64,000 bases of DNA from positions 62,001 through 126,000 of the forward strand of contig CAMFHE010000009.1 of NCBI GenBank assembly GCA_945952045.1, given 5' to 3'. This stretch comes from an uncultured Rhizobium sp. GTDB lineage: Bacteria; Pseudomonadota; Alphaproteobacteria; Rhizobiales; Rhizobiaceae. This document shows positions 9,693-19,251 of this stretch, in pieces. The notes beneath the pieces are model-generated. The model was not told where the DNA came from. It was given only the letters and a program-made list of their open reading frames with translations, and did no database searches. How positions within the stretch are numbered: position 1 is the stretch's first letter; each line of letters opens with the position of its first letter. A program made the translations under genes and the position numbers.

Positions 9693-11081
9693 ATGCTGCA
9701 TCGCTGCGAACGAAACGGCCCGAATGCGGTTGGAGACGAAAACTTGGACACTTTGAACGCCATCGAGACCCGCGTGAAACTCCCTGTGCCGCTTGCCGTT
9801 CTCGGCTGCGTGCTCTGGATTTTGATGGCGACCGCTACGGTGATCGAAAGCGATACCTATCGCTACGCCACCGTTCCGCTGACGCTGATCGGCGGCTACT
9901 ATTCCTACACGCGCCTGTCCTTCGTGCGCATGCATTGGGCAGGCTGGCTGTGCGTCGCCTGGACGGTCTATGCCGTCACGCGTTTTCTGGTGCTGATCTA
10001 CACCTCGCCGGATCATCAGCGCGGCGCCTCCGAATGGCTGTATTTCTTCCCGCTGTTCTTTCCCTTTCTCGGCGCCGCCCTCGTCCTGTACCGGCCTTAT
10101 ATCTCGCGCATTCTCGCCGGCTATTTCGTGGTGGCGCTGGTCTTTCTGCTGGTGCTGACCGATTATCGCGGCATTCTCTCCGGCGAACCGATCACACCGC
10201 TGATCCAGAACAACCGCATTCACGGCGCGGTCGCCTGCGGCTTCATGCTGATCGGCGCGTTTTTCTGGCTGATGCACAATCTCTGTCGCCATACCTGGTC
10301 CGACTGGCGGCTGCGCCTGTCTGCGGTCTGCGCGCCGCCGATCATGCTGCTTGCCCTGCTGAATATCTACGGCTCCAAGTCGAAGGGCGTTTGGATGGCG
10401 GTCGCGATCAGCCTGCCGCTGATGTATCTGCTGGCGCATCGCTATATGCGCGCCCGCTTTATCCGCGTTCTCGCAGGCGCGCTGGCCGTCTGTCTCGTGG
10501 CCGGGCTGGTGCTGTTCTGGGGCAATATCGCCGAGACGGCCGGGCCGACGCTCAATGCCATCGGCGCAACCGTGCAGGAAGCCTCGTCCTCCGGCGACGT
10601 TTCGGGCGCCGTCCATGACGCCATCCATTCCGGCAGCACGCCGCTCTCCATGAACGAGCGCATGCAGCTCTGGACCAACGCCTGGGAAATCTTCCGTGTC
10701 TCCCCGATTTTCGGACAGGGCAACGACTGGCTGGATAGCTGGCAGAAGACCGAATACGCCAATGTCGGCTATACGCTGCTGCACAACGGCTATCTGGAGA
10801 TTCTCGTCCGCCACGGCATCTTCGGCCTTGCCGTCTTCGCCGTGCTGCTTGCCGTCTTCCTGCAATCCGTCCGGCGCAGCCGGCGTCTGGGGCTGGTGTC
10901 GCTACAGGCCGCGCACGCCTATTACACGATGATCGCCTATTTCTGCCTGACGCTGCTCAGCAATTCCAACAACCGCTTGGCGATCGGGGAAAGCTTCTTC
11001 ATGGTCGTCGCAGCCGTCGCTTTCCATTGCCTCATCCTGATCGACATCCAGCAAAAAGGCTGGCCGGAGGAGAAGGCCTGA
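9693..11081 (+). CDS. O-antigen ligase/polymerase-family membrane protein (Wzy-like) 1
   Basis: About 462-residue polytopic inner-membrane protein with roughly eleven hydrophobic helices and one large extracytoplasmic loop. Near the loop end, NERMQLWTNAWEIFRVSPIF followed by GQGND and LLHNGYLEILVRHGIFGL is the Wzy_C/O-antigen ligase signature. Such proteins polymerise or ligate lipid-linked repeat units at the periplasmic face. Start choice is uncertain: ATG 9693 lacks a clear ribosome site, and a TTG at 9744 is an alternative. It is convergent with the dehydratase gene at 11136, with hairpins between. A second Wzy-like gene lies at 39059. Confidence 0.82.
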   Translation: MLHRCERNGPNAVGDENLDTLNAIETRVKLPVPLAVLGCVLWILMATATVIESDTYRYATVPLTLIGGYYSYTRLSFVRMHWAGWLCVAWTVYAVTRFLVLIYTSPDHQRGASEWLYFFPLFFPFLGAALVLYRPYISRILAGYFVVALVFLLVLTDYRGILSGEPITPLIQNNRIHGAVACGFMLIGAFFWLMHNLCRHTWSDWRLRLSAVCAPPIMLLALLNIYGSKSKGVWMAVAISLPLMYLLAHRYMRARFIRVLAGALAVCLVAGLVLFWGNIAETAGPTLNAIGATVQEASSSGDVSGAVHDAIHSGSTPLSMNERMQLWTNAWEIFRVSPIFGQGNDWLDSWQKTEYANVGYTLLHNGYLEILVRHGIFGLAVFAVLLAVFLQSVRRSRRLGLVSLQAAHAYYTMIAYFCLTLLSNSNNRLAIGESFFMVVAAVAFHCLILIDIQQKGWPEEKA

Positions 11082-11087
11082 CGTTTG

Positions 11088-11117
11088 CAGGGGAAACCTG
11101 GAAGCCGGTTTTCCCTG
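11088..11117 (+). terminator. Stable hairpin after the Wzy-like gene, possible terminator
   Basis: Eleven paired bases (CAGGGGAAACC with GGTTTTCCCTG, one G-U pair on the plus-strand RNA) around an 8-nt loop, 7 bp after the stop codon. It partly overlaps a second inverted repeat, CCTGACA (11114-11120) with TGTCAGG (11134-11140). No U-tract follows, so intrinsic termination is uncertain. The wobble pair makes it stronger on plus-strand RNA than on minus. Confidence 0.4.
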
Positions 11118-11135
11118 ACATACGAAAACAAACTG

Positions 11136-13100
11136 TCAGGCTGCGTGCTCGCGATCGGATTGCGCCGGCATCCGCTCGGCGTTGATCAGATCGACGACCT
11201 CGCCGGTCGGCTTGTAGCCGGAAACGAGGGTCTGGAGGAAGGCGCGCGCCTCGACGATATCGTTACGGTCAAGAATTTCGTCCAGTTCCGCCAGCTTCGC
11301 CTGAAGTTCCGGCCATGCGAGGAAATCCTCGCGCGCCTTCATGATGCGCGGATGCTGGGTCGGCATCGGATTGTCGCCGATCAAAAGCTCTTCATAGAGC
11401 TTTTCGCCGGGCCGCAGGCCCATGATCGCCAGTTCGATATCGCCATCGGGATTGTCGTCGTCGCGCACCGAATAGCCTGACAATTCGATGATGCGCCGGG
11501 CCAGATCAATGATCTTGACCGGCTGCCCCATGTCGAGGATGAAGAGATCGCCGCCTTGCGACATGGCGCCGGCCTGGATGACGAGCTGCGAGGCCTCGGG
11601 AATGGTCATGAAATAACGGGTGATGTCGGGATGGGTCAGCGTCACCGGCCCGCCGTCGCGCACCTGCTGGCGAAACAGCGGCACGACCGAGCCCGAGGAA
11701 CCGAGCACGTTGCCGAAACGCACCATAGCGAAACTCGTGGTGGTGTTTCCGTCCGCGACATGCTCGGCGGCAAGCGCCTGCAATACCATTTCCGCCAGCC
11801 GCTTGCTGGCGCCCATGATGTTGGTCGGGCGCACCGCCTTGTCGGTGCTGATCAGCACGAAGTTTTCCACGCCCGCCTCGCGTGCCACGGTTGCGGCGGT
11901 CAGCGTGCCCAGCACATTGTTGCGAATGCCCTCGGCCGGATTGTATTCGACCAACGGCACATGCTTGTAGGCGGCGGCATGATAGATCGTATCCGGCCGC
12001 CAGCTCGTCATGATGTGGCGCAGGCGCTGCGCATCGCGAACGGTGGCGATGAAGGGAATGATCTGGATGCCGTCCGCGCCGGCATGATCGCGCAGCTTGG
12101 TCAGCTCCGAATGGATGGCGTAGAGCGCAAATTCGCTCTGCTCGACCAGGAGCAGCGTTGCAGGCTCGCATTTCAGGATCTGACGGCACAATTCGCTGCC
12201 GATCGAGCCGCCCGCACCCGTCACCATCACCACGCGGCCGCGGATATTGCGCTCCAGCAGCGCACGGTCCGGCTCGACGGCATTGCGCCCGAGCAGGTCC
12301 TCGATATCAAGTTCGCGAAGGGTCGAGACCGCGACGCGGCCGGTGGCGATCGCGGTCAGATCCGGCAGCGTTCGAACATTGACCTTGGCCTTGCGGATCT
12401 TTTCGAGAATATCGTTGCGGCGCTTGCGGTCGGCCGAGGGGATGGCGAGCAAAACGTCGTTGATGCCGAAGGCGTCGGCAATGCCGGCGAGATCGCGCGG
12501 ATCGTAGATCGGCAGCCCGCCCATGATCGAGCCCTGCAAGCGCTCGTCATCGTCGAGATAGCCGACGACCTTGAGTTCAAGGCTGTTGGCAAGCGCGCCG
12601 GCCAGCTGACGACCCGCATTGCCGGCGCCGTAGATCAGCACCTTCGACATGGAGTTGCGGCGCAGCAAACGTTGATAGGCATCCCCCAGCCAGTAGCGGG
12701 TGAGAAGACGCGACAGGCCGATGGCGATGAGCAGCAGCAGAGGCTGCAGCAGGCCGACAGTGCGCGGCACGCCCGGCACGCTGACGGCGGTAAACAGGGC
12801 GACGAAAATCAGCCCGTAGATCGCCACCGCCTTGAGAACGGTGATGAAGGCCGACCAGCCGGCATAGCGGAAGATGGCGCGATAAAGCCCCATGACGATG
12901 AAGATCGGCAAAGCCAGCATCAGCGATACGCCGACCGGCAGCCACTCGATGCCCGACAGCGCCACCCAGCCGTCCAGGCGGAAGCAATAGGCGAGCCAGA
13001 CGGTGATGACGCACAGGCTTGCATCGACGCCGAGCGCCAGCAGCCTTTTGATAAAGCGCGGCAAGGCCAGGAAGGGCGCCGCATATTTTTCCGCCAGCAT
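11136..13100 (-). CDS. Membrane-anchored nucleotide-sugar 4,6-dehydratase (PglF/WbpM/CapD family)
   Basis: 654-residue inner-membrane enzyme. Four or five N-terminal transmembrane helices (about residues 15-130) are followed by a first Rossmann fold (VLIYGAGNAGRQL, 154-166) and a second NAD(P)-binding short-chain-dehydrogenase domain (TGAGGSIGSE, 294-303). The catalytic stretch STDKAVRPTNIMGASKR (418-434) has the M-x3-K (Met429, Lys433) replacing Y-x3-K that marks large UDP-GlcNAc 4,6-dehydratases. It should convert a UDP-HexNAc to the 4-keto-6-deoxy sugar used as first sugar of the repeat unit. It is the third gene of a minus-strand run after the EamA transporter and phosphoglycosyl transferase; the latter probably uses its product. 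Confidence 0.92.
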   Translation of the reverse strand: MLAEKYAAPFLALPRFIKRLLALGVDASLCVITVWLAYCFRLDGWVALSGIEWLPVGVSLMLALPIFIVMGLYRAIFRYAGWSAFITVLKAVAIYGLIFVALFTAVSVPGVPRTVGLLQPLLLLIAIGLSRLLTRYWLGDAYQRLLRRNSMSKVLIYGAGNAGRQLAGALANSLELKVVGYLDDDERLQGSIMGGLPIYDPRDLAGIADAFGINDVLLAIPSADRKRRNDILEKIRKAKVNVRTLPDLTAIATGRVAVSTLRELDIEDLLGRNAVEPDRALLERNIRGRVVMVTGAGGSIGSELCRQILKCEPATLLLVEQSEFALYAIHSELTKLRDHAGADGIQIIPFIATVRDAQRLRHIMTSWRPDTIYHAAAYKHVPLVEYNPAEGIRNNVLGTLTAATVAREAGVENFVLISTDKAVRPTNIMGASKRLAEMVLQALAAEHVADGNTTTSFAMVRFGNVLGSSGSVVPLFRQQVRDGGPVTLTHPDITRYFMTIPEASQLVIQAGAMSQGGDLFILDMGQPVKIIDLARRIIELSGYSVRDDDNPDGDIELAIMGLRPGEKLYEELLIGDNPMPTQHPRIMKAREDFLAWPELQAKLAELDEILDRNDIVEARAFLQTLVSGYKPTGEVVDLINAERMPAQSDREHAA

Positions 13101-13273
13101 CGACTGCCACTCAACCTTTCAGACGTGCCCGGCACGTCCCGAAGCGGTTCACGTTTTCTATCGAACCACTCTAAGCCTTATATCACGATCATTTGATGTC
13201 CGCTGCCGGGGCCGGCCGGGAATCGGTCGCTTTTCGCGCCGGTGTCTCCCGATCGCATCTTTTCCCAGCCTTT

Positions 13274-13918
13274 TCAGTGGGCGACGCCCTGTCGTCCAGC
13301 AACACGGAAGAAGGTTTTCAACAGGATCTGCATATCGAAGATCAGCGAACGGCGGCGCAGATAGTCTTCGTCCAGCCGCACTTTTTCCGGGATCGACAAT
13401 TCGTCGCGGCCGTTGATCTGCGCCCAGCCGGTCAGGCCCGGCGCCAGCACATGCACGCCGCGCTCGGTGCGCAGCGTCACGAGATCGTGCTGGTTGAACA
13501 GCGCCGGACGCGGCCCGACGAAGCTCATGTCGCCCTTGAGGATCGACCAGAGCTGCGGCAACTCGTCGAGGCTGCTGCGGCGCAGGAAGGAACCGACCGG
13601 CGTCAGATAGCTTTCCGGACGCGCCAGCAGATGCGTGGCGACTTCGGGCGTATCGATGCGCATGCTGCGGAACTTCGGCATGCGGAAAATGCGGTTGTTG
13701 CGGCCGACGCGATCCGACCAGTAGAGCACCGGTCCCGGCGAGGTCAACTTGACCACCAGCGCGACCACTGCGATCGGCACGGCGAAGACGACAACCGCGA
13801 CCAGGGCGACCGAAAAATCGAAAAGGCGCTTCAAAAGGGCTCCGACTGTCTGTAGCAAAAAGGCTCCTGCGGGCTGCAAAATGCGCGCCTGCATATCAAT
13901 TTCTGGAAATGACGGCAA
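13274..13918 (-). CDS. Small phosphoglycosyl transferase (PglC/WcaJ-type sugar transferase)
   Basis: 214-residue monotopic initiating transferase that moves a sugar-1-phosphate from a UDP-sugar to undecaprenyl phosphate. One hydrophobic segment (about 30-60) follows the KRLFDF motif. Catalytic-domain motifs KFRSMRID, SSLDELPQLWSILKGDMSFVGPRP and the late LTGWAQINGRDEL stretch are present. The Asp-Glu pair in LDELPQ is the active-site motif of the family. The length is that of the minimal PglC form, without the multi-pass WcaJ/PssA extension. The start is a TTG at 13918; AAGGGG lies 13 nt upstream, directly after the stop of the preceding transporter gene. ATG 13894 is an alternative without a ribosome site. 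Confidence 0.9.
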   Translation of the reverse strand: MPSFPEIDMQARILQPAGAFLLQTVGALLKRLFDFSVALVAVVVFAVPIAVVALVVKLTSPGPVLYWSDRVGRNNRIFRMPKFRSMRIDTPEVATHLLARPESYLTPVGSFLRRSSLDELPQLWSILKGDMSFVGPRPALFNQHDLVTLRTERGVHVLAPGLTGWAQINGRDELSIPEKVRLDEDYLRRRSLIFDMQILLKTFFRVAGRQGVAH

Positions 13919-13936
13919 GGCTGGCCAATTTCCCCT

Positions 13937-14842
13937 TCATGCGGTGATATTTTCCGCCATCGTCTTGCTGCGCGCTGCCCGCCTCGCAACGACGCTTTCG
14001 CGCCAGATGGTGAAGATGCCGGCGGCAACGACGATGATGGAGCCCAGGACGACGTTCAGCCCCAGCGTCTCGCCGAAGATCGTCGTGCCGAGCACCGAGG
14101 CGAAGACCAGCTGCAGATACATGATCGGCTGCACCGCCGCCGCATCGAGCACGTCATAGGCGCGGATCAGGAAATAGTGGCTCGACATGCCGGTGATGCA
14201 CAGCAGCACCATCCAGACCGAATCCGTTGGCGAGAACGACACCCAGAAGAACGGCCCGATGATCGTCATGACCACGGCGCCGCCGATGCCGGTATAGAGA
14301 AAGCTGGTCATCGCGGAATCGTCGCGGCTGACATAACGCGTGGCGATGACGTAGACGGCGAAGATCAGGGCCGAAAGAAGCGGCACGCCGACGCTGAGAT
14401 CGAAGCCGTCGCCTTCCGGTTTGAGGATGATCAGCACGCCGATCATTCCGGCGGTGATCGCCGCCCAGCGCCTCCAGCCGACACGCTCGCCCAGAAGCGG
14501 CATCGACAAAAGCGCCACCATGATCGGCCCGGCGGAGAAGATCGCCTGCGAATGCGCCAGCCCGACCAGCTTGAACGAGGTGATGACCAGAACGATCTGG
14601 CCCGCGAGCAGAAAGCCGCGCAACCACTGCAGCGCCGGCCATTTCGTCTGCGCGGCCTGACGCAGGCTGCCGGCGCTGCGTCGCGCCATGAAGACAGCAA
14701 ACACCGCAAAGGCCCAGAAGCGCAGCATGGTGATGAAGATCGGCGGATAGGCGCTGCCCAGATGCTTCGATATCGCATCCTGGAGCGAAAAGACGATGAT
14801 GGCCAGAAAGGCGAAGACGTAACCACGTGATCTCGTAGACAT
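13937..14842 (-). CDS. EamA/DMT-family transporter upstream of the sugar transferase
   Basis: 301-residue, about ten-helix drug/metabolite transporter. The ATG at 14842 has AAGAGG 6 nt upstream, which settles the start; longer frames upstream are not supported. It begins with a short tail then YVFAFLAIIVFSLQDAISKHL, and carries two EamA repeats. It precedes the phosphoglycosyl transferase by 18 nt on the same strand, so the two are probably co-transcribed. A role in metabolite export, or by analogy with ArnE/F-like DMT flippases in moving lipid-linked sugars, can be imagined. The sequence itself only supports the superfamily. Confidence 0.83.
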   Translation of the reverse strand: MSTRSRGYVFAFLAIIVFSLQDAISKHLGSAYPPIFITMLRFWAFAVFAVFMARRSAGSLRQAAQTKWPALQWLRGFLLAGQIVLVITSFKLVGLAHSQAIFSAGPIMVALLSMPLLGERVGWRRWAAITAGMIGVLIILKPEGDGFDLSVGVPLLSALIFAVYVIATRYVSRDDSAMTSFLYTGIGGAVVMTIIGPFFWVSFSPTDSVWMVLLCITGMSSHYFLIRAYDVLDAAAVQPIMYLQLVFASVLGTTIFGETLGLNVVLGSIIVVAAGIFTIWRESVVARRAARSKTMAENITA

Positions 14843-15128
14843 GGGGAACCTCTTAGACCCGCAGCCGAGGCCATTCCATGGAAATAACGGCATTCGCTGG
14901 AGATTTTCGCTATTGCCGGGGCGATGATGCAGTCCGGCATCACCGCAGCGCCGGCCGCTGAATAAGTATGCTGCCGCGCGCCGATAGCGAGCGAAAGCGT
15001 CCGATCGGCGCATATGCGGTCGCGCGGTTGCCTACTGGCCTTGGCCGAAGTGTCCGGCAAGGCGTATCATGGGCGCCATATTGCGTTGGCAGGCGCCGGA
15101 CGCGGGACGAAGTCGGGAGGAACATGCC

Positions 15129-16304
15129 GTGACCATGGTCGCGACACAGGATGCAGAAGCGTTCGAAGCGCCGATTTTCGACCGGTTCGAAGGCGTGACG
15201 GAAACCGGCAATTATGCCGCCCTGCCCGATGGCTGGTGGCTGGCGGTCGCCGATATCGTCGATTCCACCGGGACGATTGCCGCAGGCCGCTACAAGGACG
15301 TCAACATGGCGGGCGCCAGCGTCATCTCGGCGGTGCTGAACGGGCTTGGCCGCGACGACCTGCCCTTCGTTTTCGGCGGCGACGGCGCGCTCGTCGCCCT
15401 GCCGCCCTCGGGCGCGGCGGCGGCGGCGCTGGCGCTCGGACGAACGCGACGCTGGACGCACGAACAGCTCGGCCTCGACATGCGCGCGGCCATGGTGCCG
15501 GTTACAGCGGCGCGCGAGGCGGGGCAGGATGTGAGCGTCGCCCGCTTCCAGGCCAGCGAACACGTCACCTACGCCATGTTTGCCGGCGGCGGCGCAAGCT
15601 GGGCGGAACGGCAGATGAAGGCCGGCCGGTTTTCGGTCGACATCGCGCCCCAGGGCGAAATGCCCGACCTGACCGGCCTTTCCTGCCGGTGGAACCCGAT
15701 CAAGGCTCGCCACGGCGTCATCGCCTCGATCATCGCCATGCCGGGAGAGGCCGGCGCCGACAGCGCGTTTCGCAGTCTCGTCGGCGATATCCTCGGACTG
15801 GCTGCCGGCGAGGAACGCGCCGGCCATCCCGTGCCGGCCGATGGGCCGCCGCTCGGGCTCTCCGGCAAAGGCATGGCGCTGGAGTTGAAGGCAGACCGGC
15901 TTCCGGGCCTGCATCTGCGTCAGCGGCTCATCATTCTCGGGCAGGCGGTGCTGGTTCGGTTGCTGCTCAGGACCGGCGTTCAGCTCGGCCGCTTCGATGC
16001 CGGTCGCTATCGCCGCGACATCGCCACGAACAGCGATTTCCGAAAATTCGACGACGGGCTGAAGATGACGCTGGACATCGACCGCGACCGGCTGGCGCGC
16101 ATCACCGAACGGCTGGAGAAAGCCTCGCAGGCCGGCGTCTGCCATTATGGCCTGCATATGCAAGAAGAGGCGTTGATGACATGCCTCGTGCCGACGCCGC
16201 TGCAGCGCGATCACATGCATTTCATCGACGGCGCCTCCGGCGGCTATGCCGCCGCCGCCCAGGCCCTCAAGCTGAAAATGGCGGCAACGCCGATCACGCC
16301 TTGA
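15129..16304 (+). CDS. DUF3095 protein, class III nucleotide-cyclase-like
   Basis: 391-residue cytoplasmic protein of the DUF3095 family, distantly related to class III adenylate cyclases. Metal-binding-like aspartates are visible: WLAVADIVDSTG (Asp42) and PFVFGGDGALVA (Asp85), which match the two aspartates of cyclase homology domains. The C-terminal half (CHYGLHMQEEALMTCLVP) is family-specific. A GTG at 15129 lies 8 nt after GGGAGG and is taken as start; the ATG at 15124 is followed at once by a stop. Its end overlaps the convergent dehydrogenase gene by 11 bp. Whether it makes a cyclic nucleotide is unknown. A true class III cyclase gene lies about 1.6 kb on. Confidence 0.8.
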   Translation: MTMVATQDAEAFEAPIFDRFEGVTETGNYAALPDGWWLAVADIVDSTGTIAAGRYKDVNMAGASVISAVLNGLGRDDLPFVFGGDGALVALPPSGAAAAALALGRTRRWTHEQLGLDMRAAMVPVTAAREAGQDVSVARFQASEHVTYAMFAGGGASWAERQMKAGRFSVDIAPQGEMPDLTGLSCRWNPIKARHGVIASIIAMPGEAGADSAFRSLVGDILGLAAGEERAGHPVPADGPPLGLSGKGMALELKADRLPGLHLRQRLIILGQAVLVRLLLRTGVQLGRFDAGRYRRDIATNSDFRKFDDGLKMTLDIDRDRLARITERLEKASQAGVCHYGLHMQEEALMTCLVPTPLQRDHMHFIDGASGGYAAAAQALKLKMAATPITP

Positions 16305-17637
16305 CGATATGGGGCGCGGAAACGCCCTTGCGGTGGAAGACGTTGCGGGTATCGACGATCAACGGCGCCCAGCGCGCTAGGCTTTCGTAATCGACCGCAT
16401 CGTGATCGGTCGCGATCAGCACCGCATCGAAATTCCGGACGGTTTGCTCATCGAGCACGACCGATTTGCGGCCACGGAAGGCGCCATATTCGCGGGTCGG
16501 CGGTATCTCCGCCACATGCGGATCGAAATATGAGGTCTTCCCGCCGCGTTCCTCGATCAGCTCGATCAGCTTCAGCGACGGGCTTTCGCGGGTATCGGGC
16601 ACGTTCTTCTTGTAGGCAAGGCCGATCACCAGCACCTTGGAACGGCTGAGCGCCTTGCCGCCGTGTATGTCGAGCGCTTCGGCAAGCTTCGTCACCACAT
16701 GCTTCGGCATCGCCGAATTGATCTCGCCGGCAAGCTCGATGAAGCGGGTCGGCAGCTCGTATTCCCTTGATTTCCAGGTGAGGTAGAAGGGGTCGATCGG
16801 AATACAATGGCCGCCGAGCCCCGGCCCGGGATAAAAGGGCATGTAGCCGAAGGGCTTTGTCTTGGCCGCCTCGATCACCTCCCAGACATCGATGCCCATG
16901 GCCTCGTAAACGACCTTCAACTCGTTGACCAACGCAATATTGACCGCGCGAAAAATGTTCTCGGTGAGTTTGACCGCTTCCGCCGTGCCATTCGAGGAGA
17001 CGGGAACGACGGTGCGCACCACGGCGCCGTAAAAGGCCTGCATCAGCAAAGACGCGTCCGGCCCGTCGCCGGCGACGACCTTTGGGATGGTCGAGGTCTC
17101 GAAATCGCGATTGCCGGGATCCTCGCGCTCCGGCGAGAAGCCGAGAAAGAAATCCACGCCGGAGGCAAGCCCGGTGCGCTCGAGGATCGGCTTGACCACG
17201 TCGTCGGTGGTGCCGGGATAGGTAGTCGATTCCAGCACGATCAACTGGCCGGGCCGCAGATGGGCCGCGATTGCCTGCGTGGTTTTCGTCACATAGGACA
17301 GGTCGGGATCGCGATGGCGGGTCAGCGGCGTCGGCACGCAGATGACGATGACGTCGCATTCGGCAAGCCCCGAAAAATCCGTGGTCGAGCGAAACCGCCC
17401 CTGCGCCGTCTCGGAAGCGACCAACGCATCCGGCACCGCCTCGATATAGGAGCGGCCGGCATCCAGCGACACGATCTTGGACGCGTCGATATCGAAGCCG
17501 GTGACGCGAAACCCGTTGCGGGCGACGGTCATGGCAAGCGGCAGGCCGACATAACCGAGGCCGATAACACCGGCATGCGCCTCGCGCGACAGGATACGGG
17601 ACTGGAGGCGCTCGGCTTGGCTCGAAGATGGGGTCAC
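16294..17637 (-). CDS. UDP-N-acetylhexosamine/UDP-sugar 6-dehydrogenase (WbpA/WecC/TviB family)
   Basis: 447-residue cytoplasmic NAD-dependent enzyme that oxidises C6 of a UDP-sugar to the uronic acid. The Rossmann motif GLGYVG (26-31), the strand DVIVICVPTPL, the LESTTYPGTT block and the catalytic Cys278 in PGPGLGGHCIPIDPFYL are present. The C-terminal domain contains GLAYKKNVPDTRESPSLKL. These blocks are closer to UDP-GlcNAc/GalNAc dehydrogenases than to UDP-glucose dehydrogenase, so a HexNAcA precursor is likely. The start is GTG 17637 with a weak ribosome site. It is divergent from the cyclase gene, with 267 bp between. Confidence 0.9.
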   Translation of the reverse strand: MTPSSSQAERLQSRILSREAHAGVIGLGYVGLPLAMTVARNGFRVTGFDIDASKIVSLDAGRSYIEAVPDALVASETAQGRFRSTTDFSGLAECDVIVICVPTPLTRHRDPDLSYVTKTTQAIAAHLRPGQLIVLESTTYPGTTDDVVKPILERTGLASGVDFFLGFSPEREDPGNRDFETSTIPKVVAGDGPDASLLMQAFYGAVVRTVVPVSSNGTAEAVKLTENIFRAVNIALVNELKVVYEAMGIDVWEVIEAAKTKPFGYMPFYPGPGLGGHCIPIDPFYLTWKSREYELPTRFIELAGEINSAMPKHVVTKLAEALDIHGGKALSRSKVLVIGLAYKKNVPDTRESPSLKLIELIEERGGKTSYFDPHVAEIPPTREYGAFRGRKSVVLDEQTVRNFDAVLIATDHDAVDYESLARWAPLIVDTRNVFHRKGVSAPHIVKA

Positions 17638-17904
17638 GGGAGATCGGTATCCGGGATTGTGGCAATATGTGCTGGGGTCAAAAATGTCGACCCCGATGCA
17701 GTTGGGATCAATTCACGGCCGTGTCAAGCGGCGCAGCGCGAACCGGGAGTTCACGAGGTTGCGATGAGGCCGGTGGAAATTTGTCGGTCGCATGTCTGGT
17801 TTTACCCTCGCGCGTGCTTATATCTTGCCAGCGGCAGGCGCAGAGGGTCGCCTCTCCCCGAGGGTCATGCGCCGGTTCAAGGCCGCGATTTTTAAGGACT
17901 TGCG

Positions 17905-19251
17905 ATGACCACGCCGCGCGCCACCGTTTCCCGCACCCTGCTCGACCGCGTCAGCTCCTGGTTGAAGACCTCGGCGCTCCACGGCGTCGATCTCGAAACG
18001 CTGATCAAGGGCTTTTGCGAAAGACTGGCGGCCGCCGGCCTGCCGTTGATCCGCGTGCATTTGAGCTTTTCCATGCTGCATCCGCTCTACGACGCGCTCG
18101 GTTTCACCTGGGAGCGCGGCGAGGGCGTTTCGGTCGAGAGTTTTCGCAAGGTGCTCGAAGGGCCGGATTCGGAGCGCATCCTGCGCAGCCCCTATTTTTA
18201 CCTGCTGAGCAACAATCTCGACCATCTGCGTCGCCGCCTCGACCCGACCGCGCCGCCGGAATTCCCGATCTTCGGCGATCTGGTGGCGCTCGGCGCCACC
18301 GATTATTTCGCCTTCGTGCAATCCTTCGGCGAAGGCAGCGGACAGGGCATGCTGGGCTCGTGGACAACGGACCTGCCGGACGGTTTCAGCGACGACATCA
18401 TCGAAGCCCTGCTGCGCATCCAGAACAGCCTCGCTGTCGCCGCCAAGATGGCGGTGCTCGACAAGCTCGCCGACAATATGCTGACCACCTATCTCGGCGG
18501 CAATGCCGGCAAGCGCGTGCTTTCCGGCCAGATCCGCCGCGGCGACGGCGAAACGATCCGGGCGGCGCTGGTCATGGCCGACATGCGCCAGTCGACCCTG
18601 CTTGCCGAACGCGAGGGCCGGCAGGCCTATATCGATACGTTGAACCAGTTTTTCGACGCCATCGCCACGCCCTTCAACCGCAATGGCGGCGAGATCCTCA
18701 GTTTCGTCGGCGATGGCTTCCTCGCCGTCTACCCCTGCGGGCGCCATCGCGAACCGTCGCAGACGGCGGCGCGGACCGCCATGGCCGCCGTGCGCCAGGC
18801 AACCGCGCGCATGGCGGAACTGAACGAGGGGCGCAAGGGCAAGAACCTGCCGGAGATCCGCTATGGCATGGGCCTGCATATCGGCAATGTCATGTTCGGC
18901 AATGTCGGCCTCAAGGACCGCCTGACCTTTTCCGCCTTCGGCGGCGCCGTCAACGAGGTTGAGCGCCTTCAAGGCCTGACGAAGAAATTCAACCAGCCGA
19001 TCATCGCGAGCCAGGCCTTCTCCACCTATTGCGGCGGCGATTGGGTCTCGCTGGGCCAGGAAAGGCTGCGCGGCATGCGCCAGAAGGTCACCGTCCTGCT
19101 GCCCGGCGACGAGTTGATGAAAACCGATTGCCCGGAATGCATCGATGGCGATAGGCTGGACGTCCAGTCCGAGGCCGAGCGCATCATGCTGGCCTACCGC
19201 CAGAGGCGGCAAACGGAAAACAAGGATATGCTGGAGACGCTGCTGCAATGA
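17905..19251 (+). CDS. Class III adenylate/guanylate cyclase
   Basis: 448-residue soluble nucleotide cyclase. The first 180 residues form a rhizobial N-terminal domain of unknown function (VHLSFSMLHPLYDALGFTWERG). The catalytic domain runs from about 215 to 400 with Asp226 in VMADMRQST and Asp270 in LSFVGDGFLAVYP as metal ligands, then GMGLHIGNVMFGNVG and FGGAVNEVERL near the transition-state region. It probably makes cAMP, but ATP and GTP cannot be told apart with certainty. The stop overlaps the start of the lyase gene by 4 bp (ATGA), so the two are translationally coupled. A cyclic-nucleotide-binding protein is encoded at 32892, in the same locus. Confidence 0.9.
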   Translation: MTTPRATVSRTLLDRVSSWLKTSALHGVDLETLIKGFCERLAAAGLPLIRVHLSFSMLHPLYDALGFTWERGEGVSVESFRKVLEGPDSERILRSPYFYLLSNNLDHLRRRLDPTAPPEFPIFGDLVALGATDYFAFVQSFGEGSGQGMLGSWTTDLPDGFSDDIIEALLRIQNSLAVAAKMAVLDKLADNMLTTYLGGNAGKRVLSGQIRRGDGETIRAALVMADMRQSTLLAEREGRQAYIDTLNQFFDAIATPFNRNGGEILSFVGDGFLAVYPCGRHREPSQTAARTAMAAVRQATARMAELNEGRKGKNLPEIRYGMGLHIGNVMFGNVGLKDRLTFSAFGGAVNEVERLQGLTKKFNQPIIASQAFSTYCGGDWVSLGQERLRGMRQKVTVLLPGDELMKTDCPECIDGDRLDVQSEAERIMLAYRQRRQTENKDMLETLLQ

